A stretch of 38,604 nt of DNA. It comes from Treponema sp. UBA4328. Lineage in GTDB: Bacteria; Spirochaetota; Spirochaetia; Treponematales; Treponemataceae. The DNA lies in the NCBI GenBank assembly GCA_002394465.1, contig DGTU01000123.1, positions 1 to 38,604 of the forward strand, given 5' to 3'. Position numbers and translations under genes: made by a program. The notes beneath the pieces were generated by a model. It saw only the letters and a list, made by a program, of their open reading frames with translations, was not told where the DNA came from and searched no databases. Shown here piece by piece: positions 22,846 through 30,726 of the stretch (position 1 is its first letter; every line of letters starts with the position of its first letter).

Positions 22846-24746
22846 AACTCTTCTGCTTTTCTGCTGTTTTTTTTGTATGCGGAAGCACCGGTTCTTGCGG
22901 TTGCGGTATGAACGCGGGCTCGGGCATGGTCATTTTTGAATCCGCCCTTTCCCGAGAATTTTCCGCCGCGCCTTTCCCTGCCTTCAAACTTTGCAACGCC
23001 ATAGCGGTCTGAACCGGCTTCACGTCCTGATGAACGTCCGCGCCCTCTTCCACCGCGGTCCCTGCCTGAAAAATTAAATTCTTCCTTTGAATCAAGATGC
23101 ATGTGCGGGATGTTAGAGCGGCTCTTTGAAAGTTCGAGCGCACGAACGGCATTTGATGACGGGAGGCTTAAAAGCGTGAAATTCGTACTTACGTCTATGC
23201 GGTCAACCATTCTTCCAGGGATGTTAAGCAGGTCGCTGAAAAATTCTGCAATCGAGCGGGCATTAAATCCGTCACGGCGTCCGAGCTGAACGTAAATGCG
23301 CTTCTGGTTCGGATTTGAAGAACCCATAGACCTCTGCATGATCTTTCCGTAATGGCTTTTGTCGAGGGATTTTCCGTATGTAACTTCAAGCACTGCTGCA
23401 AGCACTTTCTGAGCATCCTGACCTTCACACAGTTCACCTGCCATCTTTGCATAGAACGGATCAGCATCTTTAAGAACTGCAGTTTCTGCATTTTCTGCAG
23501 TTTCAGTAATATTTTCCTTTTTGAGGCCGAGCTTAACTTTAAGTTCATCAATAATCCGGCTGCGTTTTGCTTCAAGGACTTCACTGATTTCAGGAACGTT
23601 TTCTTCCTGCATTTCACCCTTTGCAGCCTTTCTTACACGTGCACGAAGGAATTCAAGCTTGCGTCTTTCTTCCGGACGCACAAATGTAACCGCAGTTCCG
23701 CTTGTACCTGCACGACCGGTTCGTCCGATGCGGTGAACATAAGTTGCAGCATCAAACGGAAGTGAATAGTTTACTACATGGCTCAGGCCAGTGATGTCAA
23801 TTCCGCGTGCAGCAACGTCCGTCGCAACGAGAATGCGGGTTTTCCTGCTTCTGAAGCGGGCAAGGATTTTTTCCCTCTGTCCCTGAGGAATGTCACCGTG
23901 AAGGGCGGCAGCTTCATATCCCCTTTCATCGAGGAGACGGCTTACCATGTCGGCATCATTTTTAGTCATCGTAAAGACAAGACCGTAAAAATCCGGTGAA
24001 ATGTCAACGAGGCGGACAAGTGCTTCAATTTTATCGCGTTCACTTACCACCCAGTATTTCTGTTCGATTAAAAGCGGCTCTTCTACAAAACCTTCTTCTT
24101 CGCAGATATCGTATTCGCCCATAAATTCTTCTGCAATCTGCAGGATAGGCTTAGGCATTGTTGCGCTGAAAAGAAGGATGCGGCTGTCAGGATTAGCCTT
24201 GCTGAAAATCTCCCTGATGTCATCGACAAAGCCCATATCAAGCATTTCGTCGCCTTCATCGAGAATGAAATAGTCAATTTTGTCGAGCTTTAATGTACCG
24301 CGTTCGAGGTGATCCTTGATACGTCCCGGAGTTCCGACAACGATTTCAGTTCCCCTCTTGAGGTCTTTAATCTGAGCTGCGTAAGAAGCACCGCCGTACA
24401 AAACAGTCACGCGCGGATATTTTCCTGTAGTAAAAGACTGGAGTTCTGTACAGGTCTGAATTGCAAGTTCACGCGTAGGTTCAAGAACAAGCGCGCGTAC
24501 ATGGTCAGATTCTTCATGCACGTTCTGGACAATCGGAAGTCCGAATGCAGCAGTTTTTCCTGTACCCGTACGGGCCTTCGCAATAAGGTTCGTATCGCCA
24601 TTTAAAAGACGAGGAATAGCAAGCACCTGAATAGGGCTCGGAACTTTAAATCCTTTTTTTTCGATTGCTTCAAGGACAGGACCGTCCAGGCCAAGGTCTT
24701 CGAAGGAAATTTCTTCCTTCTGTTCTTCAATAATTGAGTCACTCAT
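22842..24746 (-). CDS. DEAD-box RNA helicase with DbpA-type RNA-binding domain and RGG tail
   Basis: This 634-residue helicase shows the Q motif (FEDLGL, then PSPIQVLAIP), motif I ARTGTGKTAAFGLP, Ia LEPTREL, motif III LFSATMP, motif V ATDVAARGID and motif VI HRIGRTGRAG. Motif II reads DEGD (163-166) instead of DEAD. Residues about 480-560 look like a DbpA/CsdA RNA-binding domain (RIYVQLGRRDGFNARSIAEF), followed by a Gly/Arg-rich tail (RDRGGRGRGRSSGRE) that should bind RNA nonspecifically. The likely role is in ribosome assembly, mRNA unwinding or cold adaptation. AAGGAA precedes the ATG, and a leader of about 118 nt lies upstream. Confidence 0.93.
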   Translation of the reverse strand: MSDSIIEEQKEEISFEDLGLDGPVLEAIEKKGFKVPSPIQVLAIPRLLNGDTNLIAKARTGTGKTAAFGLPIVQNVHEESDHVRALVLEPTRELAIQTCTELQSFTTGKYPRVTVLYGGASYAAQIKDLKRGTEIVVGTPGRIKDHLERGTLKLDKIDYFILDEGDEMLDMGFVDDIREIFSKANPDSRILLFSATMPKPILQIAEEFMGEYDICEEEGFVEEPLLIEQKYWVVSERDKIEALVRLVDISPDFYGLVFTMTKNDADMVSRLLDERGYEAAALHGDIPQGQREKILARFRSRKTRILVATDVAARGIDITGLSHVVNYSLPFDAATYVHRIGRTGRAGTSGTAVTFVRPEERRKLEFLRARVRKAAKGEMQEENVPEISEVLEAKRSRIIDELKVKLGLKKENITETAENAETAVLKDADPFYAKMAGELCEGQDAQKVLAAVLEVTYGKSLDKSHYGKIMQRSMGSSNPNQKRIYVQLGRRDGFNARSIAEFFSDLLNIPGRMVDRIDVSTNFTLLSLPSSNAVRALELSKSRSNIPHMHLDSKEEFNFSGRDRGGRGRGRSSGREAGSDRYGVAKFEGRERRGGKFSGKGGFKNDHARARVHTATARTGASAYKKNSRKAEEF

Positions 24747-24825
24747 AATGTTTCCTTACAACCGCCATAAAGGCGCCGAAGAAATCATTATTCAAAAAGA
24801 TTATTCAAAAGCACCCGCAAAGCGG

Positions 24826-24849
24826 CAAAAATCAGGCACCCTCTGTGCC
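24826..24849 (-). promoter_or_regulatory. Hairpin in the leader of the RNA helicase gene
   Basis: On the minus strand GGCAC-AGAGG-GTGCC (24835-24849) is followed by TGA and five T. It lies in the leader between the likely promoter and the ATG, and could act as a weak attenuator. Further downstream the leader carries a smaller CCGC-TTT-GCGG hairpin and two direct copies of TTTTGAATAAT. Confidence 0.4.
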
Positions 24850-24871
24850 AGTGTCCCGTTACTATAAAGGA

Positions 24872-24902
24872 ATTATATGTAATAATCAACCGTATTTTGC
24901 AA
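24872..24902 (-). promoter_or_regulatory. Probable promoter of the RNA helicase gene
   Basis: TATAAT on the minus strand (24872-24877) has TTGCAA (24897-24902) 19 bp upstream. TTGCAA is its own reverse complement. On the plus strand it also lies 19 bp from a TATATA box (24922-24927), so this site may serve both directions. The predicted leader is about 118 nt. Confidence 0.45.
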
Positions 24903-24926
24903 ATATTAACATTTTTTAACGTATAT

Positions 24927-25063
24927 ATGCAGCAGGGATTATGCATTATTAATAATTTAATTAAAAAAATGGCGGGAGGGAACGTTATGGACTCCGGAAC
25001 GTGACCGGCAGCCATTTTTTTTTGACGATTAATCTCTCATAACCCACAATCCCTGCTGCATTT
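24927..25063. repeat. Inverted-repeat element between the helicase gene and carD
   Basis: ATGCAGCAGGGATT at 24927-24940 is matched by its reverse complement AATCCCTGCTGCAT just before the carD -35 box. The match extends imperfectly to about 20 of 23 positions. The arms enclose an AT-rich stretch and a GC-rich core with nested stems. No target-site duplication is visible. The stretch 24747-25098 holds this element, the two divergent promoters and the helicase leader, and no protein gene. Confidence 0.6.
24966..25021 (+). ncRNA. Candidate small structured RNA with its own terminator
   Basis: AAAAAAATGGC and GCCATTTTTTT form a long base-paired stem around a GC-rich core. Inside, GG-GA-ACGTT (left) and AACGT-GA-CC (right) pair with a tandem G-A step, leaving an 11-base loop that contains GGACTCCGG. 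On the plus strand a nine-T run ends the structure, like an intrinsic terminator. On the minus strand the opposite A-run gives a T-run too, so it could terminate either way. No known RNA family was recognised. Confidence 0.4.
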
Positions 25064-25090
25064 GAATTTTTCGTTTTTTTGTGATATAAT
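25062..25090 (+). promoter_or_regulatory. carD promoter (leaderless type)
   Basis: TTGAAT (25062-25067) and TATAAT (25085-25090) are exactly 17 bp apart. The carD ATG is 8 nt after the -10 and has no Shine-Dalgarno. The right arm of the inverted repeat abuts the -35 box. Confidence 0.75.
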
Positions 25091-25098
25091 GTTTGAAT

Positions 25099-25776
25099 AT
25101 GAGTAACGAGAACATTCAGTTTCAAAAAGACCAGAGGGTCGTTTACCCGAGTCAGGGTGTTGGACAGATCACAGAAATTTTTGACAAAACAGTCGGTGAT
25201 GTAACCCGTAAGTATTACAAGATTTACCTTGAAGTTTCTGACATGATTGTTATGGTTCCGGTTGAAAACGCTTCAATGCTTGGAATCCGTCCTATCGTAT
25301 CTGCAGAAGCAGCACAGAAAGCCCTTGATTCCATCAGCGATGAAATTGAACCGGTTACTTCTGACTGGAAGCTCCGCTACCAGATGAACCTTGACCTCCT
25401 CAAAAAAGGAAGCATCGATGACATTGCAAGCATCGTACGCTGTCTCTATCACCGCTCTAAGGTCAAGGAACTTCCTATCCTTGAACGCAAACTCTACGAC
25501 AATGCAAAAAAACTCCTTGAAGACGAAATCGCCTTTGCAATGGGACTTTCAAGTGCAGAAGTAGAAAAAATGCTCCATGCAAAACTCGAGCCTCTCGGAC
25601 TCAACCATGAGAAAAAAGCAGTCATCAACCCGAACGATGACGATGATGATGACGATTTCCTTGACGACGACATGAACGGTTCATCTTCCGGAGATGACGA
25701 TGATGACGACGACGAGGATGAAGCACAGGGAAAAGACGGAGCTGACGAATCAGAAGACGATGATGACGACGAGTGA
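25099..25776 (+). CDS. carD: CarD/CdnL-family RNA polymerase-binding protein with acidic tail
   Basis: This is a 225-residue protein. Residues about 8-70 form the CarD/TRCF RNA-polymerase-interacting domain (DQRVVYPSQGVGQITEI, YYKIYLEVSDMIVMVPVENA). A helical C-terminal domain follows (IRPIVSAEAAQKALD, LLKKGSIDDIASIVRCLYHR, LEDEIAFAMG). The final 40 residues are almost all Asp, Glu, Ser and Gly. CarD proteins stabilise the open promoter complex and are growth-rate linked. The acidic tail is an odd extension that may mimic DNA or contact basic proteins. The gene has its own near-consensus promoter and overlaps ispD by about 14 bp. Confidence 0.93.
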   Translation: MSNENIQFQKDQRVVYPSQGVGQITEIFDKTVGDVTRKYYKIYLEVSDMIVMVPVENASMLGIRPIVSAEAAQKALDSISDEIEPVTSDWKLRYQMNLDLLKKGSIDDIASIVRCLYHRSKVKELPILERKLYDNAKKLLEDEIAFAMGLSSAEVEKMLHAKLEPLGLNHEKKAVINPNDDDDDDDFLDDDMNGSSSGDDDDDDDEDEAQGKDGADESEDDDDDE

Positions 25777-26536
25777 TAATCTTGCCCTGATTCTTGTTGC
25801 CGCAGGCATTTCTGCAAGAATCGGTATTGATAAAAACGGTTCAAAAATCAAGAAGGAATACATTCCTGCCGGCGAAGGCACCGTACTTTCAATGGCAGCG
25901 AAGGCTTTCCTTTCGACGTTTAATTTCAAGACTGTTGTAATCACTTATCCGCCTTCAGATAACCCTTCAGAACTCAGTTCAAGCGAACAGAAATCAAGAA
26001 ACGCACTTTTTGCCGATGATTTCGTGAAAAACTACAAGGCAGACTTTATATTCATTCCGGGCGGAAAAACCCGTCAGGAATCAGTTCATGAAGCACTCGA
26101 GACAATAGGAAACCGTGCTCCGGAATGTTCACTTGTTTTCATTCATGACGGTGCAAGGCCTTTCGTTAAACCTGAAACAATATCACTTACATACCATGCT
26201 GCCTGCGAATTCGGAGCTGCCGTTCCGGGATTGCAGCCGGTTGAAACACAGAAAAAAATTGATGAAAACGGTTTCATCATCAAACATCTTGTACGTTCAA
26301 GCCTTACGGCCGTACAGACACCTCAGGTTTTCCAGTTCAAGCCGATTCTTGATGCACACCGCATGGCTGCTGAATCAGCAAAAACCTTCACTGATGACAC
26401 GGAAATCTGGGATGATTTTGCTTCAAAACAGAAAGGACCGGACGGAGAAAGCTATCCGCATGTAAAGGTTGTCCTCGGTGATCCTGAGAACATCAAAATC
26501 ACATATCCGCAGGATCTGGAACTTCTCGATAAATAA
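25763..26536 (+). CDS. ispD: 2-C-methyl-D-erythritol 4-phosphate cytidylyltransferase
   Basis: This enzyme of about 257 residues activates MEP with CTP in the non-mevalonate isoprenoid pathway. It shows LALILVAAGISARIG at the start (the glycine-rich CTP loop), FIHDGARPFVKPETI, SSLTAVQTPQVFQF, FTDDTEIW and GDPENIKITYPQDLELL. The start is ATG 25763 or 25760, inside the Asp-rich end of carD. Longer readings would only translate the carD tail in another frame. Translation is therefore probably coupled to carD. It overlaps ispF by 1 bp. Confidence 0.93.
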   Translation: MTTSDNLALILVAAGISARIGIDKNGSKIKKEYIPAGEGTVLSMAAKAFLSTFNFKTVVITYPPSDNPSELSSSEQKSRNALFADDFVKNYKADFIFIPGGKTRQESVHEALETIGNRAPECSLVFIHDGARPFVKPETISLTYHAACEFGAAVPGLQPVETQKKIDENGFIIKHLVRSSLTAVQTPQVFQFKPILDAHRMAAESAKTFTDDTEIWDDFASKQKGPDGESYPHVKVVLGDPENIKITYPQDLELLDK

Positions 26537-27009
26537 TGATTCGGACAGGATTAGGCTACGACAAGCATCTTCTCGCAGAAGGCCGGAAACTCATTCTTGG
26601 CGGAGTCGAAATTCCTTTTGAAAAAGGCGTACTCGGGCATTCCGACGGCGACGCACTCCTTCATGCAGTAACTGACTGTCTTTTAGGTGCAGCAGGAATG
26701 GGCGACATCGGATCGTATTTTCCGAGTGAAAATTCTGAATGGAAAGATGCTGATTCTGCAGTTCTTCTTAAAACCGTCTGGGATGATATCCGTTCAAAAG
26801 GCTGGAAACTTGAAAACATTGACTGCGTAATTAAACTTGAAAAGCCAAAATTTCTTCCGCATCGTGAAAAAGTAATTAAACGCATTGCAGAAATCCTTCA
26901 GGCAGATGAAAGCCAGATATTCGTCAAGGCAAAAACAGGCGAAAAAACCGGTGAAATCGGAGAAGGCAGGGCCGTTGAATGCCTTGCCGTCTGCCTCCTC
27001 TCTAAATAA
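26536..27009 (+). CDS. ispF: 2-C-methyl-D-erythritol 2,4-cyclodiphosphate synthase
   Basis: This 157-residue enzyme cyclises CDP-ME2P to MEcPP, two steps after IspD. It has TGLGYDKH with metal ligands Asp9 and His11, His43 in DALLHAVTD, LGAAGMGDIGSYFP and the closing GRAVECLAVCLL. The start codon overlaps the ispD stop (TAATG). It lies at the end of the carD operon, 14 bp from the convergent coiled-coil gene and without a terminator between them. Confidence 0.96.
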   Translation: MIRTGLGYDKHLLAEGRKLILGGVEIPFEKGVLGHSDGDALLHAVTDCLLGAAGMGDIGSYFPSENSEWKDADSAVLLKTVWDDIRSKGWKLENIDCVIKLEKPKFLPHREKVIKRIAEILQADESQIFVKAKTGEKTGEIGEGRAVECLAVCLLSK

Positions 27010-27023
27010 CTTCAGTTCAATCC

Positions 27024-30000
27024 TTAAGAACCAAGTTCAAGTACAAGTTCAATCTCACTCACTGAACGCTTGAGGGAACGTGCAATTTCTTCCGGTGTCC
27101 AGCCCTGTCTCTTGAGGCGGATTACGTTTTCCCTGTCCTGAGGTGACATCCGCGATTCTGAAGGAGCAGGATTCCTGCTTATTTCATTGCTTGTAAGTTT
27201 TGCAAGCAGCTGGAACTTTTTGTCGATTTCATCTGAAAGTTCATTCAGGCGGGTTTCACTTCTTGCAATTCCCTCGCGGCTCGTCTGTACATCCTTAACG
27301 CGCTGCTCAGTATCATCGAGGAGTCCCTGCAGTGAAGAAACCTTGTCTACGGCATCGTTAATGCGGCCGCTTGAACTCATGAGGTTTTCAACGTTTTTCT
27401 GTACTTCTGAAATTCTGTCCGGAAGGAGGTTTGACTGGCGTTCTGCCTGTTCAAGCCTCTGCTCGAGTGATTTGAGGTCTTCAAAAGTCTTGTCAACGTC
27501 TGATGCAACCTGGTCAATGACGTTCTGTTTTTTCTCAAGGCGGTCATAGCGTCCCGAAATATCGCCAAGGGTTTCCTGGAAGTTGCGGACCGTAAGCTGG
27601 AGTGACTGAAGGTCATCGCTTGTAGTCTGAAGTTCCCGGATTTTTGTATCCATTGTTCCTGACATTTCAACGAGGCGGTCAAAATCCCTTTCAAGCGAAT
27701 CAATGTGATTCTTTTCAGAACTGAATTTAGCAAGTTTTTCGTTAACTTCCGAATTAAGCGTCTGGATGTTGTGATAATGCTTTTCCAGTTCATCCATTGA
27801 TGCCTGATAATTTTCAATCTGGCTGAGCTGTCCCTTGAAGTCCGAAATCTGAGAATCAATAGTTGCCTTGAGCTGGTCTGCAGTCTGATAAATCTGCATC
27901 TGACTTGCAAAGGCATTAACCTTCATCTCAATTTCACTGAACCTTGACTGAAGGTCCTGTGCATTATTCTGCATCTTCATTACGGTCTCTGCTTCACGTG
28001 CATCACTCTGATCCTTGAGTTCCTGAATCTTGTTCTTGATAGAGCGCAGTGATTCTTCAGCATCATCCGTCTGCTCACGGACTTTTTTCTGCGTATCCTG
28101 AAGCATGTCTTCGTACATTCTCTGCTGCTCAGCAATCATCTTGTCAGAATGTTCCTGGAAGTCATTTACGCTGTTTTCAAGCTGGCGCTTAAGGTCATCA
28201 ATCTGTTTTGAAATATTATCCTGCTCAGCGAGAGTCTTGTTCTTAAAGTCATCAAAATTCTGTTCGAAGGTCTGCTGAACCGTTCCGAGCTGAGAACCGT
28301 AAAGTGCCTTTGTCTGTTCAAACTGCTGCTTGAGCTGCGTACGCCATGCATTGAAATCTCCAACCATAGCATCGATGTTTGCTGCGTTTGCACTGTTGCG
28401 GGAATTAAGGTCTTCACCAAGAGAATCGATTTTTGCCTGTGTATCTTTTTCAGCACGTTCAAGCTGTTCACGAACCCTTTCTGCATATCCGTCAAGAACC
28501 TGCCTGATGAATCCGTCCGAGGTTGAAGTTGCATTCTGAAGTTCTTCCCTTGCCTTTTCAGTAAATGAACGGATTGACTGCTCGACTTCCGTAACCTGAT
28601 TCTTGATGTCTGCCTGTGATTTCTCGATATTTTCCTTGAACTTATCGGAAATTTCAGCCGTATGCGCTTCAATTGCCGCAAATTTCTGCCTGAGTTCTTC
28701 CGTATAGCGCACTTCAAGATCGCGCCTGCTGTTTTCGTAATCACCTGAAAGAACCGTAAGCCTTGAATCAAAATTTGATTTCCAGAGGTTGAGGCTGTCA
28801 TCGATTGCATCGCTGCGTTTCTTAAGGTCTGCACCAAACGTTTCTTCAAAATCCTTAAGGGTTGCGCTTACATTGTCACTTGCGCGGGCCTTGATTTCAT
28901 CGAGGTTCTTTTCAAGAATCTGAATCTGTGTTGCAAGGTCCTGGCTGTCTGTCTTGATTGCATTTTCAAACTGAGTCTGTTTCTGTTCCTGCTGCTGGCT
29001 GAACTGATTGAACTCGTCAACGACACGCTTCTGGGTAAGCATGAGCTGATTGCGGAGGTTTTTCTCAAGGTCATCTGCATCCTTCGCAACGGCTTCAAGT
29101 TTTTCAAAGCGGTATTCCATATTCTTGCGGTACTCTTCAAGCTGCCTGTCGACGTTTCCAAGAAGTTCCGTCTGTTTTGCATCGTATGCCTGTGAAAGTT
29201 TTGCCATCATGCCGCCAAGCTTTTCGTTGATGACGGACATTTTCTGGTCTGCCTGAGAAACGAATGTATCGAGCTGTTCGTTTGCTTCCCTGGCTTTTTT
29301 TGCAATATTTTCTGCTGCGGCATTTGCACCGGTTTCTGAATTTGCAAGTTTCTGCTGAACGTCTGCAAGCGTTGCATTCATCTGTGACTGCATGCCGTTG
29401 ATTTTTGCTTCAACTGAGCCCTTGAAGGTTGCCAGATGTTTATCTGAAATTTCCTGAAAGCGGGTATAGGCTGCATTTTCCTTTGCATCTGCATCTGCAA
29501 CAGCCTTTTCATAGAGTCCCGTATACCTTGACTGAAGCTCTTCCGTCTGTTTCTGAAGTGATTCCCTGAGGGAAGCAAGAGTCTTGCCGTTGCCGTTGAC
29601 TTCGCCCTGAAGCTCGACTGCAACTTTTTTGGCCTGAACGAGATTTTCTGAAAGGATCTTTTTGATTTCGTCAGATTTTTCCTTTGACTGAACGTCAAGC
29701 GCATTAATCTGGGTACGAAGTGATTCTTCGAGGGCACCGATTTTTTCTTTCATCAGGGAACTCATGCCGTCAGCCTTTGTCCTGAATTCAGCTTCCATTG
29801 CTGAAGACTTTTCATTGATTGAAGCAGCAAAATTAACGCTCTTGTCGTCAACAAGTTTTCTGGCTTCTGCAAGTTTAGCGTCAAGCTGCGACTGCAGTTC
29901 CTTTGTATTTGACTGAAGCTCACGCACATAATTTTCTGCACGAACCTTTGTCTGTTCCGAAAGTTTCTTGAATACATTGTCTTCGAGGGTATTTGCCCTT

Positions 30001-30668
30001 GAGGCAGCTTCATCGTAGGCCTTTCTGATGCTTTCATTGACCTGAGCGAGAAGTTCTTCGCTTCTGTCACTTGCAGCCTTTGTTGAAGCATCAATCTGTG
30101 AAGCAATAACCTTGTACTGGTTAAGCAGTTCCGTTGCGATCGCCTTAAGATGTTCCTGATTGCGAACCTTAAACTCTTCAACGATGGCAGGAATGCGCCT
30201 GTTAATGCCTTCAACTGATTTTTTATCTTCTTCGAGTCTTGCGCTGAGTTTGTCGATTATAACTGATTCTTTCTTTACGTTTTCGAGATTGACCTCTACG
30301 TTCTTTGTCATTTCCATGAGGTCATTGAGGGAGTTTCCGTATGCTGCGATTTTTGCACCGATCTGGTCTACGGCAGTAAACTGTTTTTCAAAGCCGCGGC
30401 TTATATTCTTAAAGTCATCAATCTGCTTGTCGAGGCGGCTTACTGCGGCATTTGCAGTTGCCTGGTGCATCTCAAGTTCAGCTTTAAGGCCTTCAAGGGT
30501 TCTGCCGCGTTCCCTGAAGTATTCGTCAAATTCCGCCATGCGTCTGTCTGCATAGCGTTTTACCTTGTCCATTGAGTTGTTGTCTTTATCAAATGCCCTT
30601 AAAACCAGAACTGCCACAACAGCAATTATTGCGGCTACAAGAGAACTAACGATCACTTTTTTCCCCAC
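27024..30668 (-). CDS. Giant membrane-anchored coiled-coil protein with C-terminal HTH
   Basis: This is a 1,214-residue protein. Residues about 5-25 form one membrane helix (VIVSSLVAAIIAVVAVLVL). Residues 35-1160 are nearly unbroken heptad coiled coil rich in Glu, Lys, Gln, Ala and Leu, with many repeats of the type LQSQLDAKL and QEQLERAEKD. The last 40 residues form a helix-turn-helix (ENVIRLKRQGWTPEEIARSL, then SVSEIELVLELGS). It resembles the spirochaete coiled-coil family and the C-terminal domain seen in SwrB-like and DUF6115-type proteins. The likely role is in cell shape, motility or tethering of the nucleoid to the membrane. The start is a GTG at 30668; a second GTG at 30656 has a better-placed GGTGGGG. 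Confidence 0.88.
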   Translation of the reverse strand: MGKKVIVSSLVAAIIAVVAVLVLRAFDKDNNSMDKVKRYADRRMAEFDEYFRERGRTLEGLKAELEMHQATANAAVSRLDKQIDDFKNISRGFEKQFTAVDQIGAKIAAYGNSLNDLMEMTKNVEVNLENVKKESVIIDKLSARLEEDKKSVEGINRRIPAIVEEFKVRNQEHLKAIATELLNQYKVIASQIDASTKAASDRSEELLAQVNESIRKAYDEAASRANTLEDNVFKKLSEQTKVRAENYVRELQSNTKELQSQLDAKLAEARKLVDDKSVNFAASINEKSSAMEAEFRTKADGMSSLMKEKIGALEESLRTQINALDVQSKEKSDEIKKILSENLVQAKKVAVELQGEVNGNGKTLASLRESLQKQTEELQSRYTGLYEKAVADADAKENAAYTRFQEISDKHLATFKGSVEAKINGMQSQMNATLADVQQKLANSETGANAAAENIAKKAREANEQLDTFVSQADQKMSVINEKLGGMMAKLSQAYDAKQTELLGNVDRQLEEYRKNMEYRFEKLEAVAKDADDLEKNLRNQLMLTQKRVVDEFNQFSQQQEQKQTQFENAIKTDSQDLATQIQILEKNLDEIKARASDNVSATLKDFEETFGADLKKRSDAIDDSLNLWKSNFDSRLTVLSGDYENSRRDLEVRYTEELRQKFAAIEAHTAEISDKFKENIEKSQADIKNQVTEVEQSIRSFTEKAREELQNATSTSDGFIRQVLDGYAERVREQLERAEKDTQAKIDSLGEDLNSRNSANAANIDAMVGDFNAWRTQLKQQFEQTKALYGSQLGTVQQTFEQNFDDFKNKTLAEQDNISKQIDDLKRQLENSVNDFQEHSDKMIAEQQRMYEDMLQDTQKKVREQTDDAEESLRSIKNKIQELKDQSDAREAETVMKMQNNAQDLQSRFSEIEMKVNAFASQMQIYQTADQLKATIDSQISDFKGQLSQIENYQASMDELEKHYHNIQTLNSEVNEKLAKFSSEKNHIDSLERDFDRLVEMSGTMDTKIRELQTTSDDLQSLQLTVRNFQETLGDISGRYDRLEKKQNVIDQVASDVDKTFEDLKSLEQRLEQAERQSNLLPDRISEVQKNVENLMSSSGRINDAVDKVSSLQGLLDDTEQRVKDVQTSREGIARSETRLNELSDEIDKKFQLLAKLTSNEISRNPAPSESRMSPQDRENVIRLKRQGWTPEEIARSLKRSVSEIELVLELGS

Positions 30669-30691
30669 CCATTTTGAATTCGCTTAATGGA

Positions 30692-30718
30692 ACTTCCGCC
30701 GGATTATCCCCCGGAAGT
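30692..30718 (-). promoter_or_regulatory. Hairpin between the HAD gene and the coiled-coil gene
   Basis: ACTTCCG and CGGAAGT pair over 7 bp around a loop containing CCGG. It has no T-run on the minus strand and sits about 25 nt before the coiled-coil start. It is more likely an mRNA processing or stability element than a terminator. Confidence 0.35.
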
Positions 30719-30726
30719 ATTTAGAA

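Noticed and set aside
24788..25015. 75-residue minus-strand frame in the helicase leader
   Set aside because: It crosses the structured element and promoter boxes and has no binding site or domain.
24966..25021. Possible SRP (4.5S) RNA because of CCGGAA and GCAGCC
   Set aside because: The two pieces are not in the order and spacing of the SRP domain IV motif (GGAAGGAAGCAGCC is absent), and the fold differs.
25630..25775. GAY-repeat as a possible phase-variable microsatellite
   Set aside because: Asp codons alternate GAT and GAC irregularly, and the repeat is not a pure tract, so slippage is unlikely to be the main feature.
27030..27060. Short repeats of AAGTTCAA near the coiled-coil stop
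   Set aside because: They encode the repeated Leu-Glu pattern of ELVLELGS and need no other explanation.
27377..30555. Several long frames antisense or shifted within the coiled-coil gene
   Set aside because: The coiled-coil reading frame is unbroken with heptad periodicity; the others are low-complexity by-products of its repetitive codons.
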